Of a stretch of DNA of 64,000 nucleotides, positions 1 to 10,817 are shown one piece after another (position 1 is the first letter of the stretch; every line of letters begins with the position of its first letter). The DNA lies in assembly GCF_001577755.1 (NCBI RefSeq), contig NZ_CP010776.1, positions 620,001-684,000 on the forward strand. Direction: 5' to 3'. Under the pieces are notes generated by a model. The model saw only the letters and a program-made list of their open reading frames with translations. It ran no database searches and was not told the DNA's origin. The translations under genes and the position numbers were made by a program. This stretch comes from Rufibacter sp. DG15C (lineage in GTDB: Bacteria; Bacteroidota; Bacteroidia; Cytophagales; Hymenobacteraceae).

Positions 1-60
1 CAAGACACCAAGAAACCCGCCTTCTCCGGCGTCATCACCTTCTTGTACCACTTTAACTAA
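1..60 (+). CDS. C-terminal tail of an unidentified protein, possibly an outer-membrane beta-barrel
   Basis: The frame beginning at base 1 stays open for 19 codons and stops at TAA 58-60. It ends in the residues FSGVITFLYHFN. The alternation of polar and hydrophobic/aromatic residues resembles the last strand of an outer-membrane barrel, but this is inference from about 12 residues. The rest of the gene lies outside the window, so the family cannot be named. Confidence 0.5.
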   Translation, partial: QDTKKPAFSGVITFLYHFN

Positions 61-73
61 GGCGTAAATTCTT

Positions 74-1392
<1,319 letters not shown>

Positions 1393-1420
1393 TCTGAACT
1401 AGCTGCTATGTTATCATTCA

Positions 1421-1470
1421 AAAGCCGTTTTTGGCCTGCTTTCTAGAAAACAGGCCAAAAACGGCTTTTT
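1421..1470 (+). repeat. Dispersed palindromic element, copy 2 (extended stem)
   Basis: The arms AAAGCCGTTTTTGGCC and GGCCAAAAACGGCTTT pair perfectly around TGCTTTCTAGAAAACA. It lies between convergent namA and the PUL regulator and ends in a T run, so it can serve as a two-way terminator. It is one of the best-preserved copies. Confidence 0.85.
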
Positions 1471-1490
1471 ATTTATAGCGGTGGCAATGT

Positions 1491-4385
1491 CTAGAACTTG
1501 AGCATGAAATCGGTGAGGTTTTCGCTGCGGTCCAGTTCCAGCCTTTTCCGGAGGCGGTAACGGCTGATCTCTACGCCGCGCACCGAGATGTTGAGCAGCT
1601 GGGCGATGTCCTTGGTGGTGAGGTTGAGGCGCAGGTAGGTACTTAGTTTTATTTCCTGCGGGGTGAGGTTAGGGAACCTGTCCTGTAGGCGATGAATAAA
1701 GTCACCGTGCACGTGGTTAAAGTGCAGCTCAAACTGTTTCCAGTCTACCTCGCTGGTGATGTTGTGGTCAATGTTCTTGATGATGCGGTTCAGCTCATCT
1801 GCCTGCGCGGCGCGGCCTCCGTTCTTGATAATGTTCTGCAGCTCTGCCTTGACCGTGGTGAGCAGCTCATTCTTGTTAATCAGGTGAATGGTGGAATAAG
1901 TGAGCTCGCGGTTTTTGTGGTCAATCTCGGCTTGCAGTTTCTCGTCCCGCAGGCGGTCAATCTCCTGCTCGCTTTGGTTGGTGATCTCCCTGATCTCCAT
2001 CTCCTTCTGCCCCAGTTTGCGCTCTTTGTCCAGGATGAGGCGACGTTTTTCGGTTTTAAACCGTCGGTCCACCTGCATGGCCACTGCGCCAATGATCAAG
2101 CCGCCCAGCAAGGCATATAGCAAAAACGCCCAACTGCTTCGGTAGAACGGCGGCCGGATGGTAAACTCAAAAGGCTGCGCCTCACTGATGGTGCCGTAAA
2201 CGTTTCTGGCCTTTACCCGGAAGATGTAGGTGCCCTCGGGTAGGTTGGTGTATTCTTTCTCCGTTTTAGGCGTCCAAGAAGACCAGCCGCCGTCAAAGTT
2301 TTCCAGGTAGTATTGGTACTGCGTCTTCTCGGGCTGCTCATAAAAAGATGAGGCGTACACAAACCTAAGGGAGTTAAACGCATACTTCCAATCTATGCCA
2401 CTAGCCTGGTCCAGCAATCTACCGGTTAATAGCAAAGAGTCTCTTTCTCCGGCGGTGCCGGTCACGTGTGCCAGCCTGGTCTGGAAAGGTGCCATGCGCT
2501 TGGGCTTGGCCGCGTTGTAATGAATAAAGCCGTCCTTGGCGCCAAACAGCACGTTGTTCAAATCCAGAATCTGGATGTAGCTCAAGTCATCATTCAGCTG
2601 GTCCTTGATGTTCCGGAAGAGCTTTTCTTCAATAGTAGGCTTGCCAAACTTATTAAAGGAGATTTTGCCCACCCGCTGGTTAGAAATGAAATAGATGTTG
2701 CCCTGGATGTCTTCCTCCATCTCAATCACGTGCTCTTCTGGCGCAAACAAGGAGGCGTATGCCTTGTCCAACACAAACCGGTTGGTAGCTTTGTTAAACC
2801 TGTAGACGCCGCTCATGGCCGGGAAAATCAGCTCATTGTTGATCTTCTCCATGTTGATGAGCTGGTCAGAGGGGAATCCGTTTTTGGAGTTATAGAACTG
2901 CACCTTCACAATTCTCTCATACCGGGCATCAAACGTAATCCTGAAAATGCCCTTGTAACCGTGGGCCATCCAAAGGTCGCCGTCTTTGTCAAACTCTAAC
3001 ACCCTTGAGGACTCGTCCAAGCCCTTAAATTTCTGCAAGAGTTGTAACCCTTCTGGCGCGGAAGACAACAGGCTAAGCCCGTAATAGGAGCCATAGATCA
3101 GTCTGTCAGGTTGGTTGGGCACCTGCACGAACTCCCAGGCCCCGCCCTGCGGATAGATCAGATTGGCGCTGTTGCCTTTAATTAAAAAAGGACCGTTGTG
3201 GTGGGCCATGAGCAACTGTCCGCCAATATGGTCTAAATGATACACCTGACCCGTGCTGTTGGGCACCAGCGTGAACCGCTTTTTACCTGAGGTGATGTTG
3301 GAGACGTACAGCCCGCTGTTGGTGCCCACAAACAAGGAGTTGCCCTTTTGCATGGCCGCGTACCCCGTCCCTGCCAAACCCAGCGTCCCGTCCAGCTTGC
3401 TAAACGGAGAACTCAACTCTACCATGGCCAGACCGTTGTTGAGGCCTAGCCAGAGATTGTCCTGAGTGTCTTGGTACAGCGTGTGGATGGTATTGTCTAA
3501 AAGGCCGTCCTGTACCGAGGTATGCAAAACCAGCCGGCCTTGGTTATCTACCACCACTAATCCCTTGTTCTGGGTGCCCAAGGCAAAGTTGCCGTCCTTT
3601 AAAAGAATGGCCTGGTTAATGACCAGCCCCTGACAGGAAGGTTCTTTTTGTAGAGTAAAGGGGTTTATTTGCTGCCCATCATACAGAAACAAGCCTTCTT
3701 TAATGGTCACAATCAACAGCCGGTCTCTGTCATACGGCAAGACAGAGGCAATTTGCTTCTGCGCGAAAAACTCACCGCCGGGCAACAGGGTTAGTTTATT
3801 GTTCTCAAACTGGCAAAGGCCCTTGTTCCAGGCAAGGGTGTACAGATTCTTATTGGCCTGAAAGGTAAACTCTAAAGGGCCATTCGTCTTGATGACTTCT
3901 ACTTTCTGACCCGGGGTATACTGGTAGATGTTTTTGAAGGTAAAAAAATAGATGTGGCCTGCCTGCTCATAGATGCGCCACACCTCATCTAGGTTCCGGT
4001 CCTTGACTGGCAGGCTATCAGCTAACGAATTATAGGTAAGAATACCCGATTTGTTAGGCTCAAAATATCCAAAGTCGCCCTGGCTGCCCACGTAGACCCG
4101 TCCTTTCTTAGCCACATACACAGACCGCACTTTGGTCCCAGATTTAACAGAGTACATGTTCCAGGTAGCCCCGTCAAACTCCAGCAACCCAAAGTTATTG
4201 GCTACATACAAGAGTTCTCTATCATCCTGGACAATACCCCAACTCTGGATGCCGCCCTTAAACTCATCAGGCTTGAAGTTGCGAATTACCGGATTGCCAA
4301 AGAAGTAGTCCTGCGCCGAGACTGCTGTAGTCCAGAACAGAAGAAACCCAATTGAAATACCAATGAAAAACCTAAGTGGGAACAT
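1491..4385 (-). CDS. Membrane-spanning propeller/Y_Y_Y sensor with C-terminal LuxR-type HTH
   Basis: A 964-residue one-component regulator. A signal peptide (MFPLRFFIGISIGFLLFW...) is followed by a long region of two-component-regulator-type propeller repeats (GDLWMAHG, DNLWLGLNNGLAMVE). A Y_Y_Y domain follows (about 660-730, ending near YIFRVKARNVYG), then one membrane helix near 735-755, a coiled coil (LGQKEMEIREI...) and a C-terminal helix-turn-helix (LTPQEIKLSTYLRLN, TTKDIAQLLNISVRGVEISR). There is no kinase or receiver domain, unlike classic hybrid two-component PUL regulators. The likely role is to sense oligosaccharide in the periplasm and act directly on DNA. It is divergent from the beta-glucan locus. 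ATG 4385 is preferred over TTG 4391. The target is inferred from position. Confidence 0.85.
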   Translation of the reverse strand: MFPLRFFIGISIGFLLFWTTAVSAQDYFFGNPVIRNFKPDEFKGGIQSWGIVQDDRELLYVANNFGLLEFDGATWNMYSVKSGTKVRSVYVAKKGRVYVGSQGDFGYFEPNKSGILTYNSLADSLPVKDRNLDEVWRIYEQAGHIYFFTFKNIYQYTPGQKVEVIKTNGPLEFTFQANKNLYTLAWNKGLCQFENNKLTLLPGGEFFAQKQIASVLPYDRDRLLIVTIKEGLFLYDGQQINPFTLQKEPSCQGLVINQAILLKDGNFALGTQNKGLVVVDNQGRLVLHTSVQDGLLDNTIHTLYQDTQDNLWLGLNNGLAMVELSSPFSKLDGTLGLAGTGYAAMQKGNSLFVGTNSGLYVSNITSGKKRFTLVPNSTGQVYHLDHIGGQLLMAHHNGPFLIKGNSANLIYPQGGAWEFVQVPNQPDRLIYGSYYGLSLLSSAPEGLQLLQKFKGLDESSRVLEFDKDGDLWMAHGYKGIFRITFDARYERIVKVQFYNSKNGFPSDQLINMEKINNELIFPAMSGVYRFNKATNRFVLDKAYASLFAPEEHVIEMEEDIQGNIYFISNQRVGKISFNKFGKPTIEEKLFRNIKDQLNDDLSYIQILDLNNVLFGAKDGFIHYNAAKPKRMAPFQTRLAHVTGTAGERDSLLLTGRLLDQASGIDWKYAFNSLRFVYASSFYEQPEKTQYQYYLENFDGGWSSWTPKTEKEYTNLPEGTYIFRVKARNVYGTISEAQPFEFTIRPPFYRSSWAFLLYALLGGLIIGAVAMQVDRRFKTEKRRLILDKERKLGQKEMEIREITNQSEQEIDRLRDEKLQAEIDHKNRELTYSTIHLINKNELLTTVKAELQNIIKNGGRAAQADELNRIIKNIDHNITSEVDWKQFELHFNHVHGDFIHRLQDRFPNLTPQEIKLSTYLRLNLTTKDIAQLLNISVRGVEISRYRLRKRLELDRSENLTDFMLKF

Positions 4386-4426
4386 GTTCAAATATACAAA
4401 TTTGCCATAATCCTGTAATTACTCCG

Positions 4427-4564
4427 TGATGTAATTATGAAAAACATATTTCTCATTATCTTTTTTGATAAAAATGCATTTAAACTATCCCAACTGCGTT
4501 TTGCTCCTTTTTGTAGTAGTGGTGATGTAGTATCTTTAAGGAGGTGATGTAGTATTGATGTAGT
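4427..4564 (+). promoter_or_regulatory. susC control region with direct repeats of TGATGTAGT
   Basis: Between the divergent regulator and susC, TGATGTAGT occurs at 4523-4531, 4545-4553 and 4556-4564, with TGATGTAAT at 4427-4435. The three close copies start 22 and 11 bp apart, about two turns and one turn of the helix, so proteins would bind the same DNA face. A TATCTTTA near-match to the Bacteroidota -7 box (TAnnTTTG) lies at 4531-4538 with TTG at 4511-4513. The best inference is an operator for the divergent HTH regulator; binding is not shown. Confidence 0.5.
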
Positions 4565-4639
4565 CAAATGTTAGGTACCCGCGCTCCACTCTCCTACTTT
4601 TAACCATGCTTAACGCTACCATCTAAACTAACCTAACAC

Positions 4640-7600
4640 ATGAAGAAAAAGCTACTTTTTTTCCTCTTATTCCATTTAAGCTGGGTTGCCCTCGCGCAAA
4701 CCACTGTAACGGGACGCGTCACCTCTGCGGTGGGCGGTGAACCACTGCCCGGCGTGAGCGTGGTGATCAAAGGAACCACTAATGGTACTTCTACAGACGC
4801 AGATGGCCGCTATCAAATTCAAGCGCCTGCGTCTAGCAGCACCCTCGTCTTCTCTTATATAGGATTCATTTCCAGAGAAGAAGCCTTAAACGGAAGAACT
4901 ACTGTGAACATGTCCTTGCAAGAAGACGCCAGAGCTTTAGAAGAAGTAGTGGTGGTAGGATATGGCACCCAGTTAAGAAGAGAGGTGTCCACTGCCATTT
5001 CTTCCGTTTCTACAGAAGAAATTACCCAAACCCCGGTCACCCGCATTGAGCAAGCCTTGCAAGGCCGGGTAGCAGGCGTGCAGGCCACCAACATCTCTGG
5101 TCAGCCTGGTGATGCACCCACTATTAGAATCAGAGGGATTGGCTCTACTGGCAATTCAAACCCTATCTATATAGTAGATGGTTTTCCGGTGGGCGGCATT
5201 GACTACCTGAACCCCGGCGACATTGAAAAGATCGACATCTTAAAGGATGCGGCTTCGGCGGCCATTTATGGAGCCAGAGGCGGCAACGGGGTAGTGATCA
5301 TTACCACCAAGCAAGGAAAGAGAGACGGCAAAATGACGGTTTCTTATGACGGCTATTATGGCGTGCAGAATCCTTGGAGAAAACTTGAACTGTTGAATGG
5401 CAGTGAATACGCCACCTTGATGAATGAAGGCGCCGCCAATGCAGGCCTTACTCCTCCGTTTGCAGACCCTAGCCAATACGGTGAAGGCACAGACTGGCAA
5501 GACGCCATTTTTGAAAAGAACGCTCCTATTCAGAATCATCAAGTGACCATAAATGGTGGATCAGATAAGTCGGGTTACTCAGCAGCCTTCTCTTATTTTG
5601 ACCAAGACGGCATTGTGGGTGGCGACAAGTCCAACTTCCAGCGCTACACGGCCAGAATCAACGCAGACAATCAAGTAAAGAGCTTCTTAAAGATTGGCAC
5701 CAACCTGGCCTACACACACATTAAGAGAAGATCTTTTGATGCGAATCAAGAGTTTGGTGGTATTCTGAGCAACGCCATCAACATGGACCCCTTGACCCCA
5801 GTGTTTGAGACAGACCCAGCTAAGTTGGCGCAGACCCAATACACCTTGAATCCGGTGGTAAGAGACGCCAACGGCAATGTGTTTGCCATTTCGCCGTACG
5901 CCTCACAGGAGATTGTGAACCCGTTGGCCCGTCTACAAGTGATGAACGGTTTGACCAACGTGGACAAGTTTGTAGGAAACGCCATGGCCGAACTGAAATT
6001 ACTGGACGGCCTTACTTTCCATTCTACTTTGGGCATAGACCTAGCCTTTGTGGTGGGTAGCAATTACAATCCCATCTTTTACTTGAATGCCGCACAATTC
6101 AATCCAACGTCCTTGGTATCTAGAAACACAGACAGATACTACACATGGCAAGCTGAGAATTACTTTACCTATAAAAAAGGATTTGGTGAGCATAACCTAG
6201 AAGTGACCGGCGGTACTTCTGCCTTGAAAAGCCGCAGCGAAGGATTATTTGGTTCTAACACTGGCCTGGTAACCACAGACCCTTCCATGGCCTATCTTAA
6301 CTTGGCAGTGAACGCTGGTACAGCAACTGCCTTAGGTGGAGCCGGTGAACGCGCTATTCTATCCTTCTTTGGTAGAGCTAATTACAATTACATGGGCAAG
6401 TACCTTTTCTCAGCTACGGTTAGAAGAGACGGTTCCTCCAGATTTGGTTCAAAAAACAGATTCGCCACGTTCCCTTCCTTCTCAGCGGGCTGGGTGCTAT
6501 CAGACGAAGTCTTCTTCCCTAAAAACGACTTCCTGTCAATGGCCAAACTACGCGCCTCTTGGGGACAAAATGGAAACGAAGAAATTGGAGGCAATTATCC
6601 TTGGGCCGCTCAGATTGGCGTTGGCAGAGGCTACACTTTCTTGAACCCAGGTGCTAAAGGCTATACCAGCGGTGCGGCGGCAGTGGCCATTGCCAATCCA
6701 GAATTGGGCTGGGAAGCCTCAGAGCAAACCAACATTGGTTTAGACCTTACCTTCTTTAACAATGCTTTGAACTTCACCACTGACTACTACATCAAGACCA
6801 CCAAAGGTCTTCTGGTTGTGGCCCCTATCTTGGGACACGTAGGTGAAAATCCTGGCCCCGTCAATGGTGGAACGGTTAAAAACCAAGGTTTGGAGATGGC
6901 CCTCTCCTATCAAGGCAATGCAGGTGAGTTTGGGTATAACTTGTCTCTAAACGGAACCTATAATAAGAATGAAGTTACCCAAATCAACAACGAAGAAGGA
7001 ATTCTTGGCCAGGTAAACATTTCTACTTATGGCCCTGCCAACAGAACGGCAGTTGGTTTGCCAGTGGGTGCTTTCTATGGTTACAAGACGGCTGGTATCT
7101 TCCAAAACCAAGCACAGGTAAATGCACAAGAGCTTCAACCTGACGCGGTGCCGGGTGATGTGATTTTTGTAGATGTCAATAATGATGGCAAGTTTGACAC
7201 CAATGACCGTACGTACCTGGGCAATCCTACCCCAAAGTTCACTACGGGCTTTAACATGGGTTTTGACTTCAAGAATTTTGACATCAGCGCCTTCTTCTAT
7301 GGCGCTTTTGGCCACAAGATTTTCAACGGTACCCGCCGCTATGACCTAGTGTATTCTAATACGCAGTCAAGAGCTTTGAACCGTTGGACGGGAGAAGGAA
7401 GTACCAATGACTTCCCTAGATTCACCTTCAATGATGCCAATGGCAACTACAAGAACATCTCTGATTTGTATGTAGAAGACGGTGACTTTGTCCGCTTGAA
7501 AACGCTACAGTTAGGATACAACTTGCCAGGAAGTCTCTTAACCAGAATCCATATGGAGAAACTGCGGGTGTATGTATCTGCAGACAACCTGTTCACTTTG

Positions 7601-7720
7601 ACAGACTACTCTGGCTTTGACCCTGAAATTGGAGCCCGTGGTGCCATTGACATAGGTATTGACAGAGGCGTGTATCCGCAGTCAAAAACATTCAGATTAG
7701 GTTTCAATGCCACTTTCTAA
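4640..7720 (+). CDS. SusC/RagA-family TonB-linked outer-membrane transporter
   Basis: A 1026-residue outer-membrane transporter importing oligosaccharides with TonB energy. The signal peptide MKKKLLFFLLFHLSWVALAQ precedes a carboxypeptidase-regulatory-like domain (about 22-100, GEPLPGVSVVIKGT, TDADGRYQI). Next come the SusC signature EEVVVVGYGTQ, a plug domain (RIRGIGSTGNSNPIYIVDG) and a large beta-barrel ending in LGFNATF with a terminal Phe. No STN domain is seen, so signalling through an anti-sigma factor is unlikely; the divergent propeller regulator fits. It is first in an operon with susD, a surface lipoprotein, GH16 and GH3 genes, which points to a beta-glucan as cargo. Confidence 0.93.
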   Translation: MKKKLLFFLLFHLSWVALAQTTVTGRVTSAVGGEPLPGVSVVIKGTTNGTSTDADGRYQIQAPASSSTLVFSYIGFISREEALNGRTTVNMSLQEDARALEEVVVVGYGTQLRREVSTAISSVSTEEITQTPVTRIEQALQGRVAGVQATNISGQPGDAPTIRIRGIGSTGNSNPIYIVDGFPVGGIDYLNPGDIEKIDILKDAASAAIYGARGGNGVVIITTKQGKRDGKMTVSYDGYYGVQNPWRKLELLNGSEYATLMNEGAANAGLTPPFADPSQYGEGTDWQDAIFEKNAPIQNHQVTINGGSDKSGYSAAFSYFDQDGIVGGDKSNFQRYTARINADNQVKSFLKIGTNLAYTHIKRRSFDANQEFGGILSNAINMDPLTPVFETDPAKLAQTQYTLNPVVRDANGNVFAISPYASQEIVNPLARLQVMNGLTNVDKFVGNAMAELKLLDGLTFHSTLGIDLAFVVGSNYNPIFYLNAAQFNPTSLVSRNTDRYYTWQAENYFTYKKGFGEHNLEVTGGTSALKSRSEGLFGSNTGLVTTDPSMAYLNLAVNAGTATALGGAGERAILSFFGRANYNYMGKYLFSATVRRDGSSRFGSKNRFATFPSFSAGWVLSDEVFFPKNDFLSMAKLRASWGQNGNEEIGGNYPWAAQIGVGRGYTFLNPGAKGYTSGAAAVAIANPELGWEASEQTNIGLDLTFFNNALNFTTDYYIKTTKGLLVVAPILGHVGENPGPVNGGTVKNQGLEMALSYQGNAGEFGYNLSLNGTYNKNEVTQINNEEGILGQVNISTYGPANRTAVGLPVGAFYGYKTAGIFQNQAQVNAQELQPDAVPGDVIFVDVNNDGKFDTNDRTYLGNPTPKFTTGFNMGFDFKNFDISAFFYGAFGHKIFNGTRRYDLVYSNTQSRALNRWTGEGSTNDFPRFTFNDANGNYKNISDLYVEDGDFVRLKTLQLGYNLPGSLLTRIHMEKLRVYVSADNLFTLTDYSGFDPEIGARGAIDIGIDRGVYPQSKTFRLGFNATF

Positions 7721-7730
7721 GAATGAACTC

Positions 7731-9302
7731 ATGAAGAATATTCGTAAAAACACTTCCAAATATTTAGTTCTGGGCTTGCTAGCATTTGGCTCTGCCAGCT
7801 GTGACAGCTTCCTGGACCTAACCCCCATTGACAACAGAACCACTGATAACTTCTTTAAAACAGAGGCAGACGCCAGAGAGGCTTTGGTGGGTGTATATGA
7901 CGTCCTGCAGTGGAACACCGTGAGAGGCTTCCACCCAACTCCAATGTTGCTGGACGTAGCTTCAGATGATGCTTACGCGGGCGGTGGTAACCGTACAGAC
8001 ATTGTGAACATCCAAGAGATGGATTTTCATAAAATCTTACCGAACAACCCAGAAGTGCAAGGTCTCTGGAAGAAGCATTACTTTGGGATTGCCCGCGCCA
8101 ACACGCTCCTTCAGAAAATGGAAGGCCTGGAAGCTTCTGAGAACTTCAAGAAAGCAACCATTGCCGAGGCCAAGTTTTTAAGGGCTCATTTCTACCTGGA
8201 CCTGGTGCGCTTCTTTGAGAACGTTCCCCTTATTTTGACGCCATTGGCACCCAGCGAGTACAATCAGCCACAGGCAAGCCCTAAGGCGGTGTATGACCAG
8301 ATAGCTAAGGATCTAGAGGAAGCCATTGTTGACCTGCCTGCCACTACCTTGACAGTGAGCAAAGGAAAGGCTACTAAATGGGCGGCCAAAGCGCTTCTTG
8401 CCAGAACCTACATGTTTTACAAAGGCGTGTACGGTCAAGATTTGCAAGCTGGTAGTACTACGGTAAACGGTGCCAGAGCCTTGACGCATCTGCAGGACAT
8501 TATCACCAACAGCGGCCATGACCTTATGCCTAACTATGGCGACGTCTTCAAAAGAGCCAGTGAATTTGGTATTGAGTCTGTTTGGGAGATTTCTTACTCA
8601 GATGAGAACCCATGGTGGGACTGGGGCTACATTCACGGCGGAGAGGGCAACATGCAACCACAAATGCAGGGACCACGCATCAAGAACCCAGCCACTGAGA
8701 GCTATGTAGCCGGCTGGAGCGCTGCCACCCCAACGCAGGAGCTGTTTGATGCATTTGGCGCCAATGACCCAAGACGCGATGCCACCATTTTGGTAGAAAC
8801 CGAATTGGCTGGGGGTAAAGCCAACCTCAACATTGGCTACCAGCACACTGGATATTTCAGTCAGAAGTATTCTACCTCTAAAGAATATGCGCCTGCCGCT
8901 GGACAACCAGAATTAAACTGGGGCAATAACTACCGTGCCATCAGATATGCAGACGTGTTGCTGATGGCGGCAGAATTAGCCCTAACCAACGGCGGTAACG
9001 CAGAAACCTTCTTAACCAAGGTAAGAGCGCGTGTAGGGTTGGCCCCAGTGCCTGCTACCTTGGACAACATCAAGAAAGAGAGACGCTTAGAACTGGCCTT
9101 AGAAGGTCACCGCTATTGGGACTTGCTACGCTGGAACGCGGCGGGCCAAGAAATTCCAACCACGCAGGTTGGTTCTATGTATGTGGGTGACAACAGCGAT
9201 TTTGTCATCACTTACAATGCCGCCAGAAAAGGCTTCTTCCCTATTCCGCAGAGCGAGATTGACTTATCTGGTGGTACGCTTAAGCCAAACGCAGGCTATT
9301 AA
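7731..9302 (+). CDS. SusD/RagB-family surface glycan-binding lipoprotein
   Basis: A 523-residue outer-membrane lipoprotein forming the lid of the SusC channel. The lipobox FGSASC puts the acylated Cys at residue 24, and CDSFLDLTPIDN is typical of mature SusD N-termini. Helical TPR-like segments follow (AKFLRAHFYLDLVRFF, KWAAKALLARTYMF). The C-terminal part has the family motifs RYADVLLMAAEL, ERRLELALEGHRYWDLLRWN and FFPIPQSEIDL. ATG 7731 is chosen because it starts the signal peptide; the frame is open further upstream into the end of susC. It lies 10 nt after susC, so the two are very probably cotranscribed. Confidence 0.93.
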   Translation: MKNIRKNTSKYLVLGLLAFGSASCDSFLDLTPIDNRTTDNFFKTEADAREALVGVYDVLQWNTVRGFHPTPMLLDVASDDAYAGGGNRTDIVNIQEMDFHKILPNNPEVQGLWKKHYFGIARANTLLQKMEGLEASENFKKATIAEAKFLRAHFYLDLVRFFENVPLILTPLAPSEYNQPQASPKAVYDQIAKDLEEAIVDLPATTLTVSKGKATKWAAKALLARTYMFYKGVYGQDLQAGSTTVNGARALTHLQDIITNSGHDLMPNYGDVFKRASEFGIESVWEISYSDENPWWDWGYIHGGEGNMQPQMQGPRIKNPATESYVAGWSAATPTQELFDAFGANDPRRDATILVETELAGGKANLNIGYQHTGYFSQKYSTSKEYAPAAGQPELNWGNNYRAIRYADVLLMAAELALTNGGNAETFLTKVRARVGLAPVPATLDNIKKERRLELALEGHRYWDLLRWNAAGQEIPTTQVGSMYVGDNSDFVITYNAARKGFFPIPQSEIDLSGGTLKPNAGY

Positions 9303-9326
9303 TACATGTATTTAAAGACAGAAAAT

Positions 9327-10745
9327 ATGAAAAGGTATTTATCTTATCTGGCAACCCTGTTGCTAATGACCTTTGTCTGGAGCGGCTGCGAGGTAGACGA
9401 TCCAGAGTTGGCAGAGGCTCCCTCTTCAGAGATGGTGTCGTTCACCACGGCTCCTACTGCGGCCAACGCCAACATCATTAACTTTGAATCCACTTCACCA
9501 GGCTTTAAAGCGGTGTGGGACTTTGGGGATGGCGCCACCGGCGAGGGTACCAAAGTATCGCACGCCTATCCTGTTAAAGGAAATTATCCGGTAAAGCTCA
9601 CCATCTATACCGCGGGCGGCTCTGCCTCCAGCACCAAAACGGTGGTTATTGCCAACACCAACCCTACCATGCTGAACCGTGAAGACTACAACTTCTTGAC
9701 GGGAGGTGTGAACCAACTAGAAGGCAAGACCTGGGTGATTGACAAAAACGCCAGTGGCCACCTGGGCATTGGTCCAATTGGGGGCACTACGCCAGAATGG
9801 TACACCGCGGCACCCAATGAGAAAGCCAGCGAAGGGTACTATGATGACGAGATGACCTTTGTATTGGGCAACACCTTGTCTTATACCTATAAAAACAACG
9901 GCACTACCTTTTCCAATGGTGACAATGCCCCTGGCATTGGAGGTACCAAAGGCGCTGACCAAACGGTTAACTATACCCCGCCTACCAACCTTACCTGGAG
10001 TATTTCTGAAGAAGGCGACAAGAAATTCCTGATCATCTCCAACGGTGGGTTCATTGGCTACTACACCGGCGTTTCAAAGTATGAGATTCTTTCCCTCACT
10101 GAGAACGAAATGTACCTGCGCAGCGGTAGTGCCGCCGTGGCAGAACACGCCTGGTACCAGAAACTGGTGCGCAAAGGCTATGCACCGCCTAAACCGGTAA
10201 AGGAATACAAAGAAGTAGACGTAGCCGACAATTTTGACACCCCGGGTACCTTCACCTGGAAGTTTGAGAACATCGGGTTCAACGAGTCCTTTGACAACCC
10301 AGCCCAATTGCCTTCTAACCCTTCTGACAAAGTAGGCAGGTATGTGAGACAGGCAGGTCAGGCCAATGAGTTCGGGAATGCATCTATTCAGTTCACCCAT
10401 AACCTAGACCTTACCAAACGCCACGTCTTCAAAGTGAAGGTATTCTTGCCTAGCTACAATGACTACACCACCATGGGTGGCGCCGAGGACTGGTCACCAG
10501 TGAAAACCTTGCAAAAACAACTGTCTGTGAAACTGCAGAACTCTGAGCTGGGCGGCAACGCCTGGACCACGCAGGCCGAGGTGGTACAGCAGGTAACCCA
10601 GATGGACCAATGGGTGGAGTTGACGTTTGACTTTGGGGCGCATGCCACCAGAAAAGACTTTGACAAAATAGTGGTTCAGTTTGGCGGCGAAGCCCACTTT
10701 AACCCGGGTATTTTCTACCTGGATGATTTCCGGTTGATGCCGTAA
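9327..10745 (+). CDS. PKD-domain lipoprotein, probable surface glycan-binding protein
   Basis: A 472-residue lipoprotein (MKRYLSYLAT start, acylated Cys21 in VWSGC). A PKD domain spans about 45-110 with the hallmark AVWDFGDGATGEGT and HAYPVKGNYPVKLTI. The middle region is rich in Gly, Trp and Tyr. The C-terminal 170 residues (from about VADNFDTPGTFTWKFEN to GIFYLDDFRLMP) look like a carbohydrate-binding jelly-roll; the closing FYLDDF is common in such modules. Placed right after susD, it occupies the position of SusE/F-type binding proteins. No catalytic motif is visible. The gap to susD is short, so it belongs to the operon. Confidence 0.8.
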   Translation: MKRYLSYLATLLLMTFVWSGCEVDDPELAEAPSSEMVSFTTAPTAANANIINFESTSPGFKAVWDFGDGATGEGTKVSHAYPVKGNYPVKLTIYTAGGSASSTKTVVIANTNPTMLNREDYNFLTGGVNQLEGKTWVIDKNASGHLGIGPIGGTTPEWYTAAPNEKASEGYYDDEMTFVLGNTLSYTYKNNGTTFSNGDNAPGIGGTKGADQTVNYTPPTNLTWSISEEGDKKFLIISNGGFIGYYTGVSKYEILSLTENEMYLRSGSAAVAEHAWYQKLVRKGYAPPKPVKEYKEVDVADNFDTPGTFTWKFENIGFNESFDNPAQLPSNPSDKVGRYVRQAGQANEFGNASIQFTHNLDLTKRHVFKVKVFLPSYNDYTTMGGAEDWSPVKTLQKQLSVKLQNSELGGNAWTTQAEVVQQVTQMDQWVELTFDFGAHATRKDFDKIVVQFGGEAHFNPGIFYLDDFRLMP

Positions 10746-10779
10746 AACGCTTTTTGACTTTCTGTAGGCCAGAGGCATC

Positions 10780-10817
10780 CGTTTCTGGCCTACTTTTTCT
10801 AAAACAGCCCAAAAATG
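10780..10817 (+). repeat. Dispersed palindromic element, copy 21, reaching into the GH16 start codon
   Basis: Left arm CCGTTTCTGGCC, centre TACTTTTTCTAAAACA and right arm GCCCAAAAATG. The right arm overlaps the ATG at 10815, so the repeat supplies the whole ribosome-binding region of the GH16 gene. A hairpin here could reduce translation of the downstream hydrolase relative to susCD. Confidence 0.65.
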
